Notes: generated from the letters alone by a model not told the origin. A stretch of 64,000 nucleotides of DNA from Rhynchopus sp. YZ270_cl-10 (GCA_964035575.1 OZ037928.1:496001-560000), one strand, 5' to 3'; numbered from the stretch's first letter, positions 27,398 to 37,656 are shown. Made by a program: numbers and translations.

Positions 27398-28766
27398 TCA
27401 CAGGTCTTCCTCCTCCTCACCATCCTCATCCTCTGGAACTGACGAAGAAGACCCACCCGAGTTCTGGTACACCTTCTCAATGATTGGGTTCGAGACACTC
27501 TGCAGTTGCTGCAGCTGCTCCGCAAGCTCGTCCTGCTCGGCAGCAGGGTTCTCGTCAAGCCAACCCAGCGCTGCCTCGACAGCAGCCTCAATCGCAGCCC
27601 GCTCGTCAGCATCGATCTTCGCACCCAGCTTGTCGTCGTCACCAACCTGCGCCTTGAGACTGTACGCCGTGCCCTCAAGCTGGTTCCGTGCCTCAACACG
27701 CTCCCGCACAAGCTTGTCGGCCTCGGCATGGCCCGCAGCCTCCTCAACCATGCGTGCAATCTCGTCCTTGTCGAGGCGTGCGTGGTCGCTGCTGATCGTC
27801 AGACTCTCCCGCTGGCTGTTCGCCTTGTCCTCGGCACTCACAAGCAGAATCCCGTTGCGGTCGACATTGAACGACACTGCAATCTGCGGCACCCCACGCG
27901 CCGCAGGCGCAATCCCAGACAGCTCGAAGCTCCCGAGGAGGCGGCAGTCCTTTGCCATCGCCCGCTCCCCCTCAAAGACCTTCACGTTCACACCGCGCTG
28001 GTTGTCCGTGTGGGTCGAAAACGTCTGCGACCGCTCGGCCGGGACAGCCGTGTTCCGGTCCAGCACCTTTGTCATGACACCCCCGACAGTCTCAATCCCC
28101 ACCGAGAGCGGGATCACGTCCACCAGCAGCACCTTGTCCGCAACCTCCGAAACCCCGCTCAGCACCGCCCCCTGCACAGCCGCCCCGTACGCCACAGACT
28201 CGTCGGCATTCACCCCCGTGTTCGGCTCCTTCCCAAAGAAGTCGCGGATCAGAGCCCGGATCTTCGGGATGCGCGTCGACCCCCCGACCAGCACAATCTC
28301 ATCGATGTCTGCCTTGCGCAGGTCTGCGTCTGCCAGCACCGCCCGCACAGGCTGCAGCGTCCCCTTGAAGAGGTCGTTGTTCAGCTCCTCAAACTTCGCA
28401 CGTCCCATCCTCTCCGAGAAGTCGACCCCCTCGAACAGCCCCTCCACCTCCACACGCGCCTCCGGTGCTGCAGACAGCTGGCGCTTCGCAGACTCGCACG
28501 CCGCACGCAGGCGTGCCAGTGCACGCGGGCTCTGCAGCACGTCCCGCCCGTACTTGTGCTTAATCGTCTTCGCAAAGTGCGCCACCATCCGGTTGTCGAA
28601 GTCCTCCCCCCCGAGGTGGGTGTTCCCGTGCGTCGCCAGCACCTCGAAGAACCCGCTCTCAATCTGCAGCACCGACACGTCAAACGTCCCGCCCCCGAGG
28701 TCAAACACAAGCACGTTCTTCTCCTCCTCCCCCGCAGCCTTCTTGTCCAGCCCGTAGGCAAGTGCC

Positions 28767-28798
<32 letters not shown>

Positions 28799-29407
28799 AT
28801 TCAGCCCAGCAATCGTCCCCGCGTCCTTCGTCGCCTGCCGCTGTGCGTCGTTGAAGTACGCAGGCACCGTCACCACAGCGTGGTGCACCGCCTCCCCCAG
28901 GTAGCGCTCTGCCGTCTCCTTCATGCGCCCCAGAATCATCGCAGACACCTCCTCCGCGGTGTAGTTCCGTCCCACCCCCTTGTGCACCACCGACACCACA
29001 GCACCCCCGTCCGCACCGGCGCTGATGTTGTACGACAGCAGCGCCTGGTCCTGCTGCACCACAGGGTCCGAGAACTTCCGCCCCATCAGCCGCTTCACCG
29101 CGTAGATGCTGTTCGCAGGGTTCTCCGAAATCTGGTTCTTCGCCCCGTCCCCAATCAGCCGCTCCGTGTCTGTGAACGCCACCACGGACGGGGTGATCCG
29201 GTTCCCCATCTCGTTTGCAATGATCTCCACGTGTCCGTGCTGCCACACCCCGACCACAGAGTACGTTGTCCCCAGGTCAATCCCAATCACAGGCCCGTCC
29301 ACCACCTTCCCTGTCGACTCCACCACTGACCCAGCCACGCAGCTGCAGCCCAGGGCGAGCACTACCACGCACAGGCCTGCCAACACTGTCTGTGTATCTC
29401 TTCCCAT
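27398..29407 (-). CDS. BiP/GRP78, copy 9, promoter-proximal end of the array
   Basis: Identical 669-residue protein, CAA class. It is the 5'-most copy and the only one with a diverged leader. Divergence reaches into the first codons: Arg3 is AGA rather than CGG and Asp4 is GAT rather than GAC, both silent. The AG of the leader splice-acceptor-like site of the other copies reads CG here, but another pyrimidine-AG (ttctttcag) lies a few bases nearer the ATG. Flanking DNA upstream of about 29.6 kb is unrelated to the array spacer, so this is the array boundary. Confidence 0.95.
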
Positions 29408-29511
29408 TTCTGCTGCTTGTCTTGCTGAAAGAACGAGGGTTGTTGAAGAAGTCGAGAAAGAGCTAATGAGGCTTTTTGTTGATCTTTGGTTGGAGGCTCG
29501 GTGGCTTAGTG

Positions 29512-29577
29512 TATGTGATGTGAAAGAGGGGGTTCTAGAAAGAATAATATATCCTGATGGTGGTTATGGTGGGAGTG
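29512..29577 (-). promoter_or_regulatory. Conserved upstream block with heat-shock-element-like dyad
   Basis: This block upstream of copy 9 is identical to the same block before every other copy, while sequence on both sides has diverged. It contains TTCTAGAA (29533-29540), which fits the TTCnnGAA core of a heat-shock element, followed by AGAA and an ATATAT run. The equivalent dyads start at 441, 3665, 6894, 10129, 13364, 16599, 19834, 23069 and 26302, each about 126-130 bp before the ATG. Selective retention suggests a regulatory role; heat-shock-factor binding is inferred. Confidence 0.55.
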
Positions 29578-30432
29578 ATGGGAGTGGTGAGGAAGGGTGG
29601 GAGGGATATCTCACAAAAAATAAAAATCAACCCACACAGCAGCACACAGGGTTCTTTTTTTCAACTTACCTTCCTTCACCCCCCCTGTAAGGGTAACCGT
29701 AGGTGAAGTAAGGAAAAGTATTGAAATCGATGTGGGGGGGGAGTAAAGGGTCAATATTACAAACCCGGATTTTGAGGAAAATTTTGGCCAAAAATGGGCC
29801 CCACGAATAAGGAACCGGGCTCATATTTCTCAAAATTTAAGTGGTCAAAAAATTGTCCAATTTTCGAGATTGACCCCACCACTGCACGGGCGGAGCCCAA
29901 AAACGCAAATAAGGACCCTTTTTAATTTGTTCTCTTGAAATGTGTAATTTCAAGTTTTCTAGAAAAAAATAACAACTGATCCTACAAGGGTTGAAGGAAG
30001 GTGTGTGGAAAACAACAACAAAACAAGGAATTGCTAAGAAAAAGAACGAGGTGTGCTGTGGGAAACTCCGCGCGATTTTCGAAACCAACATAGCAGCCTG
30101 GCGCTTTGCTGGGTGGTGCTGATGCGCATGGTGTGATCGACGACAGTTCGTCGTCTGTGTTCCTTGCGCACTCCTCCTCCGGCGACGATGAGTGGGAGGC
30201 TGTGGACGACAACGAGGTGGAACACGCCGACCATCGATCGAGCAAATGGTGCTGGACGAAGAGGGGTCTGAGGATGACAGCCCCCGTTCTTGAACGTTTC
30301 AAGTGCAGGCGTCCCAGTGGTTGTGGCAGCGTTTTCGCATACCTGCAGAAGAGCAGAGTGTAGATTATTTCTACAGGGCGGTTTCAGGAGTGTGGGTCCC
30401 CCCATAACCACAGCACACCCCGTTTTTTTTTC
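29578..30432. other. Spacer upstream of the BiP array
   Basis: No gene is supported. It begins with a decaying relative of the array upstream region (to about 29665), then a dispersed repeat (29669-29733) also found inverted at 61273-61337. From 30106 to 30363 an acidic, Ser/Asp-rich frame lacks an ATG and matches no family I recognise; it may be a decayed exon. The rest is A/T-rich. Confidence 0.5.
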
Positions 30433-30688
30433 TTGTATACAAACATACGAAGCGGTACGCGTACGGTTTGTAAGGAAATAATACAAACCGAAATGATTGG
30501 GCTCTTTCGGATTGAATGATTTGAATAGTGTGTGTGTGTGTGTGTGTTCGGAAATATATACTGTCTCTTTTCTAGCTTGTTTAATGTTCATTGTTTTCCT
30601 TTCATTGCCCTTTGCTTGTGCTCCCCGACTCCAATTCAATCAATACTCACAGAGGGGGCCAAAAATACAATTAGCGTTTCTCGTTTTT

Positions 30689-30739
<51 letters not shown>
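30433..30739 (+). mobile_element. Poly(A)-tailed retroposon, copy A (SINE-like or truncated LINE 3' end)
   Basis: About 257 bp of unique sequence with an internal TG microsatellite ends in 50 consecutive A residues. The same sequence recurs almost unchanged at 34685-34960 with a 19-A tail. A defined start, near-identity between copies and a variable A-tail are hallmarks of non-LTR retroposition. No reverse transcriptase frame is present and no target-site duplication was recognised around this copy. Confidence 0.6.
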
Positions 30740-30741
<2 letters not shown>

Positions 30742-30761
30742 CCGTTTGAGGGCAGATCTAG

Positions 30762-31862
30762 GGACACATTGTTTTGGCTGAGGATTGGGTGAGCGCTAGA
30801 CCCTTGCCTACTCTGGCGCAGCCCGCTCTCCTTCAGCATGGTTGTGTCTTCCCCTCATGCCCCGTCGCACATAACACGCAGTATGGCTGGATCTGCGGAT
30901 ACGGCGCCCATCACCAGTGTGTCAAGGATAAGCTCCCCACGCAAGCCATCGCCGCCGCTTTTCTCGTCAATTATCACACCACTGAGTTTACTTGCCCTGT
31001 ATGCGCCTGGGTGGACGAGGAGCCGGCCGCTGTAGACCAGGATGCGTTCCTGCCTCAGCCGCCACTACACCAGGATCCTGCGCCTATTCCGCAGGGGGAT
31101 CCGCCTCAGGACCAGCCGCAGCCTCAGTTGGCACAGCTCATTGCACAGCGGCAGAACCAGCCGCCACCGCAGCTACCCGTACATCAAAACCAGCAGCCGC
31201 CGTTGCACGTGGCGCAGCAACCGCAGCCGCCTGTGCTCCCGGCGCAGCATCCCGTACATCAAAGCCAGCAGCAGCCAGGGCACGTGGCGCAGCATCCGCA
31301 GCGACTGTGCTCCCGGCGCAGCATCCCGTACATCAAAACCAGCAGCAGCCAGGGCACGTGGCGCAGCATCCGCAGCGACTGTGCTCCCGGCGCAGCATCC
31401 CGTACATCAAAACCAGCAACAGCCAGGGCACGTGGCGCAGCATCCGCAGCGACCGTGCTCCCGGCGCAGCTGCCAGGACAGCCGAATCAGCAGCCGACTC
31501 CGCAGATGACGCAGCTTCCGGCCCAAGGTCTCGCGCAGGCCATCGCGCAGCTACTCGGGCCTCACGCGGCCACCCAGCCGGGTCCGCAGCAGCAGCAGCC
31601 GGCGCAGCTGATCGCGCAGTTCCTGGCCCTACCGGCCCAACAACACCCTCCTGCCCAGCAAGCCCAGCCGCCGGCCCCGGGCGCGACTCAGCAGCAGGGG
31701 GTTCCTCAGCTAGCGCAAGCCATGCCCCAGCCTGATGCGTTCGGGCCGCTCCTGCAGCAACTCTTGGCTCCGCAGCTAGCCCTACAAAGCGTCATCTGGG
31801 ACGTCGCCCAGCTGCGGAGCCAAGCCGCACAAGTCCAGCCGCAGCTTCTGCAGGCAGCATAG
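30762..31862 (+). CDS. Gln/Pro-rich zinc-finger-like open frame without an ATG
   Basis: An open frame of about 366 codons starts after a TAG at 30759 and ends at TAG 31860-31862; no ATG opens it. A pyrimidine-rich acceptor-like site (ctctccttcag) ends at 30835 in phase 0, so the frame could be an internal or terminal exon. The N-terminal part has ordered Cys/His (CVFPSC, ICGYGAHHQC, then CPVC) resembling a RING or treble-clef zinc finger. The rest is Gln/Pro/Ala-rich, with a 74-bp minisatellite in the middle. It sits 23 bp after the retroposon poly(A). It could be a real spliced gene, a transposon-derived gene or a relic; I cannot name it. Confidence 0.35.
   Translation, partial: GHIVLAEDWVSARPLPTLAQPALLQHGCVFPSCPVAHNTQYGWICGYGAHHQCVKDKLPTQAIAAAFLVNYHTTEFTCPVCAWVDEEPAAVDQDAFLPQPPLHQDPAPIPQGDPPQDQPQPQLAQLIAQRQNQPPPQLPVHQNQQPPLHVAQQPQPPVLPAQHPVHQSQQQPGHVAQHPQRLCSRRSIPYIKTSSSQGTWRSIRSDCAPGAASRTSKPATARARGAASAATVLPAQLPGQPNQQPTPQMTQLPAQGLAQAIAQLLGPHAATQPGPQQQQPAQLIAQFLALPAQQHPPAQQAQPPAPGATQQQGVPQLAQAMPQPDAFGPLLQQLLAPQLALQSVIWDVAQLRSQAAQVQPQLLQAA
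31240..31461 (+). repeat. 74-bp minisatellite, three units
   Basis: Units 31240-31313, 31314-31387 and 31388-31461 are nearly identical. A more diverged in-frame precursor lies just before (about 31165-31239). Because 74 is not a multiple of three, successive units are translated in different frames; three units together restore the original frame. Confidence 0.9.
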
Positions 31863-34624
31863 CAGCTAGACCAGCCGCCCCCGTCCAGGCAGCGCAACAA
31901 CAACAGCAGCAGCAGCTTCTGCAGGCAGCGCAGTAAATGCAGCTTCTGTAGGCAGCGCAGCTACAAGGCCGACACACCGTTTTCTGCTTGATGTCACACT
32001 GCCGCTTCTTTGTAACACACAGGTGCACATTTGTTTGCAGTGCACTATAATTTCTTTACGCACAGTGGCGACCGTTGGGTGCACTGTTGCCTCACATTTC
32101 ACCCCGTTACGCCTATTATTTTTTTGGCGTAGCGTTTTTAGCTCAGTGTCGAATGAAGGCGGTTTGCGGTGGTGTACCCTTCTCTAATGACGGCCGCTGC
32201 TTCATCTGAGCGCGCAGCACAAGTCCAGCCGCAGCCTCAGCTGTATGCGCAGCGCCAAAGTAGCATGTTGACGCACTGTATGTCCCATTTTTACACACAC
32301 CGTTACGCACAACTTCGATGTATGGTTGCGTGCGACGCTTAAGAGGGAATGGAACACCATCCCAGTCCCTTTTTACCGACTGGTCGCGCTGTGTGCGTCT
32401 CACTACTACGCTCCTTATTGTCCTTATATGTCTGATTGTCTTTATTGTCTTTGTCCTTATTGCTTACTATCTACGGGGGTGGGGGCGGGGGATCACAATT
32501 AAAGAGAAATATTAAGTATTCTCATTTTCTTGATGCGCACTGCAATTATTCTCTGCGTAACTGCGACCGTTTGGAGCACTTTTGCCACCCACTTTGACTC
32601 CGTTGCGTCTGGTTATTGACGCAGCATTATAGTGCACAGGTGTAGGTCTACGGCGCATAGCGGTACACTGCCGTACAGTGCCAGTTAGAAGCCGCACGCT
32701 CAGCGCTGTTTCCGCGGTCACATGTTCATTCGTCGCCGCAGTTCCGGACTGCGCCTGCTCAGTCGCCGCACGCGGTTCCAGCTGCTGTAGCAGGTCCAGA
32801 TGCGGTCTCACGCTCGGCAAACGGCGCAGTACCTCTGGTCACCGCACGCTGAGAGTGTGATCTCGGCGGCGCTCGCGCAGTGACTGATGCAGTTCTCCCT
32901 GATTGGCGAGAATGCACCAGTGTGCGTCAGCAGTATCGAACATGTGCTCAAGGCATGCTGGGGAGCTGAGCAGACCGTGTTAATGTTCCCGTCCGGGGAA
33001 GTGGACCAGCATAGGACTGCTGTCAAGCTCTCTAACATATCCCCTTTGGTGTTGAGGGTCTTATCCAGGATGTTACCTCACAGAGTGCTCCTCATCGCTA
33101 GTATATGTCCGCGGTGGCGTCTCGCAGTAGGCACTGCCGATGTCCCCGATTATGGTCGATTTTAGTGTACCGTTTTCTAGCTCTCTACGCCCTTCCTGCT
33201 CCTACTCATCGGCCGTCATCATGCACAGTACATTCAGCATCATCTTCTCTAGACCACCGGAGTGTTCTACCCCATGAGCCTGTTCTGCCGTGCCTTCCGT
33301 CCGAAGACTTCCTCAGCTGAGCAGTGCTGTCAGGCTACGGCTGTTGCGTACCCGTTTAGAACAACACTGAGGCCTGCGCGCAGCTTCTTAGTTGACACAC
33401 AGCTACGCACTGTCGAGGATGAAGAGAGTGATCGGTGGTCCTGCAACAGTTTCTCATTGCATTTGGTCGTCGAAGTACTGATGTTGTGGAGCCTGGCCTA
33501 GCGACAGATTCCTTTGGTGAGCCAGGAAGACGAGAACGAAATAATCGAGGGTGAGGGGTTTAGTGCGCACTTCGCACTTGTTACCTATCTTACTTCTTTT
33601 CCAAGACGTATGCAGTTTGAGTGACAAACACGTAGGGTTGATGCTACCTCGTTGCTGTGGTGCCTCGTGCCCGCTGTGGGGGGTTTGCTGAGACTGACGA
33701 ACCTTTGTTGAGGGTTACGCCAACAGTGCACTGCGTGGGTTGTTTGTTCACCATCGCGTCTTTTCCAAGTTGTGTTGCGTTCCACATGTTTTGTGTGTTA
33801 GTGTTTTTACTATTACGGTACCTGGATTCAAATGGTCCAGCCCGTTTTCTCATTCATTTCACGCTATCATTTCTATGCATATGTTGAATTCTGTTTACGT
33901 TTCCCGACTATGCAAAAATTATATTGAACTGTGCCCTTAATGCCTCCCTGTTTCTATTCTGAGGCGGTTTGGCGTAGAGACACATCTCACCGATAGGCCG
34001 AGGTGTGCATTCTACCACAGCCTCTCCATTTTGCCTTTAGTTTTCGTGATTGCGGGGGTGGGATAATAGAATAAGGGAAAGGTAGGATTGCAGTTTCAGT
34101 TTCTCCGTGGGTTGTAGTTCATAGTCCTTGGAGAACTCGTAGTAGATGTGGGCCTGCAGGGGTGGGATCCGCTGATACACCAGTCACAAACATAACCACA
34201 CTCCCACGAGCGGACCTTGGACTGCAAGCCACCTCAAGGGAGTTAGGTGCACGAAAGGCACTTCACATTACAATGCCTTTTCTCTTATTTTGGTTCTGTT
34301 CTTCTGTCCGGTTCTTATTGTCGTACCGTGGACAGATTATCTTTTATGATTGCATTCAAGACTGTAAGGAAATTGAACACCGTACCCCTACTCCCATCCT
34401 CTTCCACTTTTCGGGTTGGAGTAGGGCCACATTGCACCGACAGGTAGAGGTGTGTGCGTTTCGCCACAACCTCTCTCCTTTGTCTTTATTGTTTTTATTG
34501 CTTTATTCTTTGCGGGGGTGGGGAAATACATAAAGAGGAAAGGTAGGGTGCAATTTCAATTTTTTATACCATGTTTTGGGGTTTTTGTTCGCGCAGCGTC
34601 CCTCGGGGTCCTTAGGGTCCTGGA
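31863..34624. other. Gene-poor repeat remnants
   Basis: No convincing gene. It starts with CAG-rich sequence. Two diverged copies of one sequence lie near 32041-32135 and 32540-32640. Three diverged copies of another, ending in a GCGGGGGTGGGG motif and an A-rich stretch, lie near 32370-32520, 33961-34110 and 34400-34560. A frame with an ATG at 32887 (92 codons to 33165) is open but unrecognised. The pattern fits an old graveyard of small repeats. Confidence 0.5.
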
Positions 34625-35408
34625 GGATGCGTCCAATGAAAATCACGTCAGTAGAAAAGTTCGAGAATGTAGGTTTTATTATTTTTGTATACAAACATAC
34701 GAAGCGGTACGCGTACGGTTTGTAAGGAAATAATACAAACCGAAATGATTGGGCTCTTTCGGATTGAATGATTTGAATAGTGTGTGTGTGTGTGTGTGTT
34801 CGGAAATATATACTGTCTCTTTTCTAGCTTGTTTAATGTTCATTGTTTTCCTTTCATTGCCCTTTGCTTGTGCTCCCCGACTCCAATTCAATCAATACTC
34901 ACAGAGGGGACCAAAAATACAATTAGCGTTTCTCGTTTTTCAAAAAAAAAAAAAAAAAAAGGAAAGAAAGTAAGAAAGTAAGAAAGTAAGCACGCAGATG
35001 CGTCCCTCTGTTTGTTACTGGTTATGCACGTTGGGCCTAGCGCTCGTCGCATGTTATGCTTATATGTATGCGTCATAGTACCCTTGGGCCGGTTTTACGC
35101 ACAGTACCGTCGAGGGACGTACTGTTGGCAACTAACCTACACACCTTTGTTTTTACTGTTTAGGATACGACTTGCATACAGCATACAAGTGCAGCATTTG
35201 GGCTCATACGTGTGGTGCTTCGCCCTCACTCTTTGTCATCCGACTCAGCAGCCTTGGCGCGGGTTGTATAACTCAGCAGACTTGGCGCGGGTTGTTTCAC
35301 GAATTCTGAGGAGAAAGCTACAGTTTTATTGAATTGAATTGGAGAAGGGGATGCGTCCAATGAAAATCACGTCAGTAGAAAAGTTCGAGAATGTAGGTTT
35401 TATTATTT
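34625..35408. repeat. 60-bp direct repeats flanking a 664-bp insert
   Basis: The 60-bp sequence at 34625-34684 (starting ggatgcgtccaatg) recurs at 35349-35408 with no difference I can see. Retroposon copy B begins exactly one base after the first repeat. The insert also holds a GAAAGTAA microsatellite and a 27-bp tandem pair near 35242-35300. The layout resembles an insertion with an unusually long target duplication, or a short segmental duplication. Confidence 0.75.
34685..34960 (+). mobile_element. Poly(A)-tailed retroposon, copy B
   Basis: Nearly identical to copy A at 30433-30739, with one substitution (GGGGACC for GGGGGCC) and a shorter tail of 19 A residues followed by a GAAAGTAA-type microsatellite. 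Its 5' end abuts a 60-bp sequence that is repeated at 35349. Confidence 0.6.
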
Positions 35409-35739
35409 CGATAGCAATTACTTGTTTTTTTTTGGTGTATGACATACACGAAGACCGACCTTCGGAGTATTCTACTCTGATATTTGCGCTGCGATAACCT
35501 CTCTTTGGTTCCTCACAACTGCAGTGAAGAGGAGCACGTCTCTGTCCCTGGAGGAGTGACGTTGCTATTTGCTAAGAGGTGTGGGTACCTTTGAAAAGGG
35601 TAATAATAGTCAATGTGTCATTTATTCTGTTTATGTCTGAGAGTGTTGCAAGGGCGTCCCTGAACTCGCACCGAGTGCAAAAGAAGATATGGAGTCTGGA
35701 GGGCGAGGGAGGGGGTCTGCTGGGCGGCGTGGATAAGCA
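35409..35739. other. Spacer with a decayed BiP-upstream-like segment
   Basis: No gene. The sequence near 35428-35500 (ggtgtatgacatac then gaagaccgac) is a diverged copy of the segment upstream of each BiP gene. The rest up to the ankyrin stop codon is unremarkable. Confidence 0.5.
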
Positions 35740-37347
35740 TCATTCCTCAGCACCGTGGTCGAGAAGAATTTGCGCCACACCTGCATGCTGCCCCGCAGAG
35801 GTCAATGCAGTGAGGCCACTCTCATTTCTGTGGTTCACATCCACCTCCTTCAAGCCCACCAGATAGCGCACAGTCTCGATGTGTCCATGACCGGCCGCAA
35901 TGCTGAGGCATGTGTCCCCGCCGTGATCCACCACAGTCACGTCCGCACCGGCTTCCACCAACATCTCTACTTTTTCGAGTGCCGGTTCCTCACAAGCACG
36001 GTGAAGAGGAGTGTGCCCGAGAAATGCTGCCTCGACGTCTGCCCCTGCATCAATGAGCAGCTTCGACACCTCCATGTGGTTGTCTGTCACTGCGCGGTAC
36101 AGTGCAGTGATACCGTCATGTGTCTGATTCACATCCACCTCAGGCATGCACAGAAGGGTACGCACGGTCTCGGTGTGTCCATTACATGCCGCCATGGTAA
36201 GACAGGTGTCTCCATCGTTGTCTGTGCCACACACCCTCGCACCTGCTCTGAGCAACACCTCAACAATCCCCTGCTTCCCATACTGACTCGACAAGTAGAG
36301 TGGAGAACTCCCGTCGTTATCCTTCGCCTCGATATCCCCCCCTGCATCAATGAGCAGCTTCGTCACCTCTATAACGTTTCCCTCAACTGCTGAGGGGACA
36401 AGGTAAGCCCCAGCTACTGCGAGCATCGCATTGTTGCCATCGTCAAACGCGTGATTCACGTCCACATCCGGCAAGCCCAGAAGATGGCGCACAGTCTCGG
36501 TGTGGCCGTATGCTGGAGCCATCATAAGACCTGAGTTTCCTCTGTTTTTTACGACACCTTCGTCTAGCAGCATCTTCACATTTGCCGGGATGTCTGCCCC
36601 TGCATTAATAAGCACATCGAGCACACCTACGTGATCTTGACATGCTGCACAGAACAACGCAGACCTGTACCCGTGGTCACCACTTTTGTGATTTATTAGC
36701 GCACTATTCCTGTGCACAAGATAGCGCACAACCTCAGTGTGTCCAAAATTTGAGGCAAAAATAAGACAGGTGTTTCCGAAGTTGCACGTCACAGACATTC
36801 CTGCACCTGCTTCGACCAACATCTTCACAACAGCGAGTGCTCCCGAACGACAAGCCCAGTGCAGAGGCGAACGTCCCATGTCGTCCTTTGTCTCGATGTC
36901 TGCCCCTGCATCAATGAGCACCTGACATACTGCAGGGTCCGCCCACATGGCTGGACAAGGACAGTCTTCGGTGTCCTCCTGCCCGTGTGGGACAAACGCG
37001 ACGTTGCTGCAGACTGACTTCCAATGCTGCAAGAGGACCTTCGTGCACGCAGTGCGGTCTGCGTGGACACACTCACTCAGCAGGATCCCAAAGCCCATCT
37101 GCGTTGTCTCGACATACGGAAGAAGCAGTGTGAGGCATTCATCGTGGTTCCCTCTGCATGCCTCGTGCACAGCTTCGAAGTAAACCGTTTTGCTGGCTGT
37201 GTCTGTGCCAAGCTTCTCAATCCCCGTCCGCACAGTAGTCGTGTCGCCGTTCCTGGTAGCCTCCACCAAGACCTCGTGTGCAGAAAGCTTTCTTCTCTTT
37301 GGTGGGTTCTCGCCAGGTGTGCTGTCTGCGTGACGCTTCTTCGACAT
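35740..37347 (-). CDS. Ankyrin-repeat protein ANK1
   Basis: 535 residues from the ATG at 37345-37347. A basic nuclear-localisation-like stretch (PPKRRK) is near residue 20, followed by about ten or eleven ankyrin repeats of the GxTPLHxAxxxGHxxxVxxLLxxGAD type filling most of the protein. Examples are GRSPLHWACRSGALAVVK, GDTCLTMAACNGHTETVR and GHTPLHRACEEPALEKVE. Repeats alternate between ALINAGADI-type and LLxxPEVDVN-type ends, suggesting duplication in pairs. Ankyrin arrays bind other proteins; the partner is unknown. Compared with ANK2/ANK3 it has extra residues near 60-80 and a different C-terminus (SAGQHAGVAQILLDHGAEE). The ATG is chosen because upstream sequence is shared, non-coding-looking leader. 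No transmembrane segment or signal peptide. Confidence 0.9.
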   Translation of the reverse strand: MSKKRHADSTPGENPPKRRKLSAHEVLVEATRNGDTTTVRTGIEKLGTDTASKTVYFEAVHEACRGNHDECLTLLLPYVETTQMGFGILLSECVHADRTACTKVLLQHWKSVCSNVAFVPHGQEDTEDCPCPAMWADPAVCQVLIDAGADIETKDDMGRSPLHWACRSGALAVVKMLVEAGAGMSVTCNFGNTCLIFASNFGHTEVVRYLVHRNSALINHKSGDHGYRSALFCAACQDHVGVLDVLINAGADIPANVKMLLDEGVVKNRGNSGLMMAPAYGHTETVRHLLGLPDVDVNHAFDDGNNAMLAVAGAYLVPSAVEGNVIEVTKLLIDAGGDIEAKDNDGSSPLYLSSQYGKQGIVEVLLRAGARVCGTDNDGDTCLTMAACNGHTETVRTLLCMPEVDVNQTHDGITALYRAVTDNHMEVSKLLIDAGADVEAAFLGHTPLHRACEEPALEKVEMLVEAGADVTVVDHGGDTCLSIAAGHGHIETVRYLVGLKEVDVNHRNESGLTALTSAGQHAGVAQILLDHGAEE

Positions 37348-37582
37348 AGTTTCTTTTGTTTGAAGATATTGATATTCAATATTGTGTCTTTTATTCTGTT
37401 TCTCGTGAAGGTTGTGAGGTGAGTGGCGGGTGTCCCTGAACTGCTCCCACCCCCCCTGACAAGCACAGCCACCAGCAGAAACAGGTGTGGAAGTCTCCTG
37501 AGGGCGGAACTCTATCTCTGAAGGTGAGGGAGGGTGTAACGAAGGAGCAATAAACACCCCTGGATTTCACTTATGTCTAGGC

Positions 37583-37656
37583 TAGGAAGAGCCCACGAAG
37601 GATCAAAAAGCAACGTCGCTATGAACGCTTGGCTGCCACAAGACAGTTATCCCTGT
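37583..37656 (-). rRNA. LSU (28S) rRNA fragment, copy a
   Basis: Read on the minus strand it begins ACAGGGATAACT and continues through GTGGCAGCCAAGCGTTCAT, GCGACGTTGC and TTTTTGATCCTTCG to GGCTCTTCCTA. This is the highly conserved domain V segment near the peptidyl-transferase centre of eukaryotic 28S rRNA. It departs from the usual sequence at two points: TGTCTTG instead of TGGCTTG, and loss of a few bases in ATGTCGG. Only about 74 bp are present, so it is a relic or captured piece, not a gene. Confidence 0.85.

Larger units (their letters stand above)
1..29407 (-). repeat. Head-to-tail array of BiP/HSP70 genes, unit about 3.23 kb
   Basis: Ten gene copies (nine complete, one cut by the window edge) repeat with periods of 3229, 3235 (seven times) and 3233 bp. 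Each unit is a 2010-bp reading frame plus a spacer of about 1.22 kb. Period differences come from one GGGA unit and one CA unit in spacer microsatellites. Proteins of all complete copies are identical. Such homogeneity over coding and spacer DNA indicates recent amplification or continuing gene conversion. The array runs off the left edge, so total copy number is unknown; the right end is at about 29.4-29.6 kb, where similarity decays. Confidence 0.97.

Noticed and set aside
30106-30363. 85-codon acidic frame
   Set aside because: It lacks an ATG, and no splice sites or homologues could be established by reading.
31240-31461. Minisatellite and 18-bp iterons as CRISPR arrays
   Set aside because: Repeats are directly adjacent without variable spacers, no cas genes are present, and the genome is eukaryotic.
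30433-34960. The two 280-bp direct repeats as ends of an LTR element
   Set aside because: Both copies end in poly(A) of different length, and the interior shows no recognisable polymerase or integrase region. Two independent retroposon copies explain them better.
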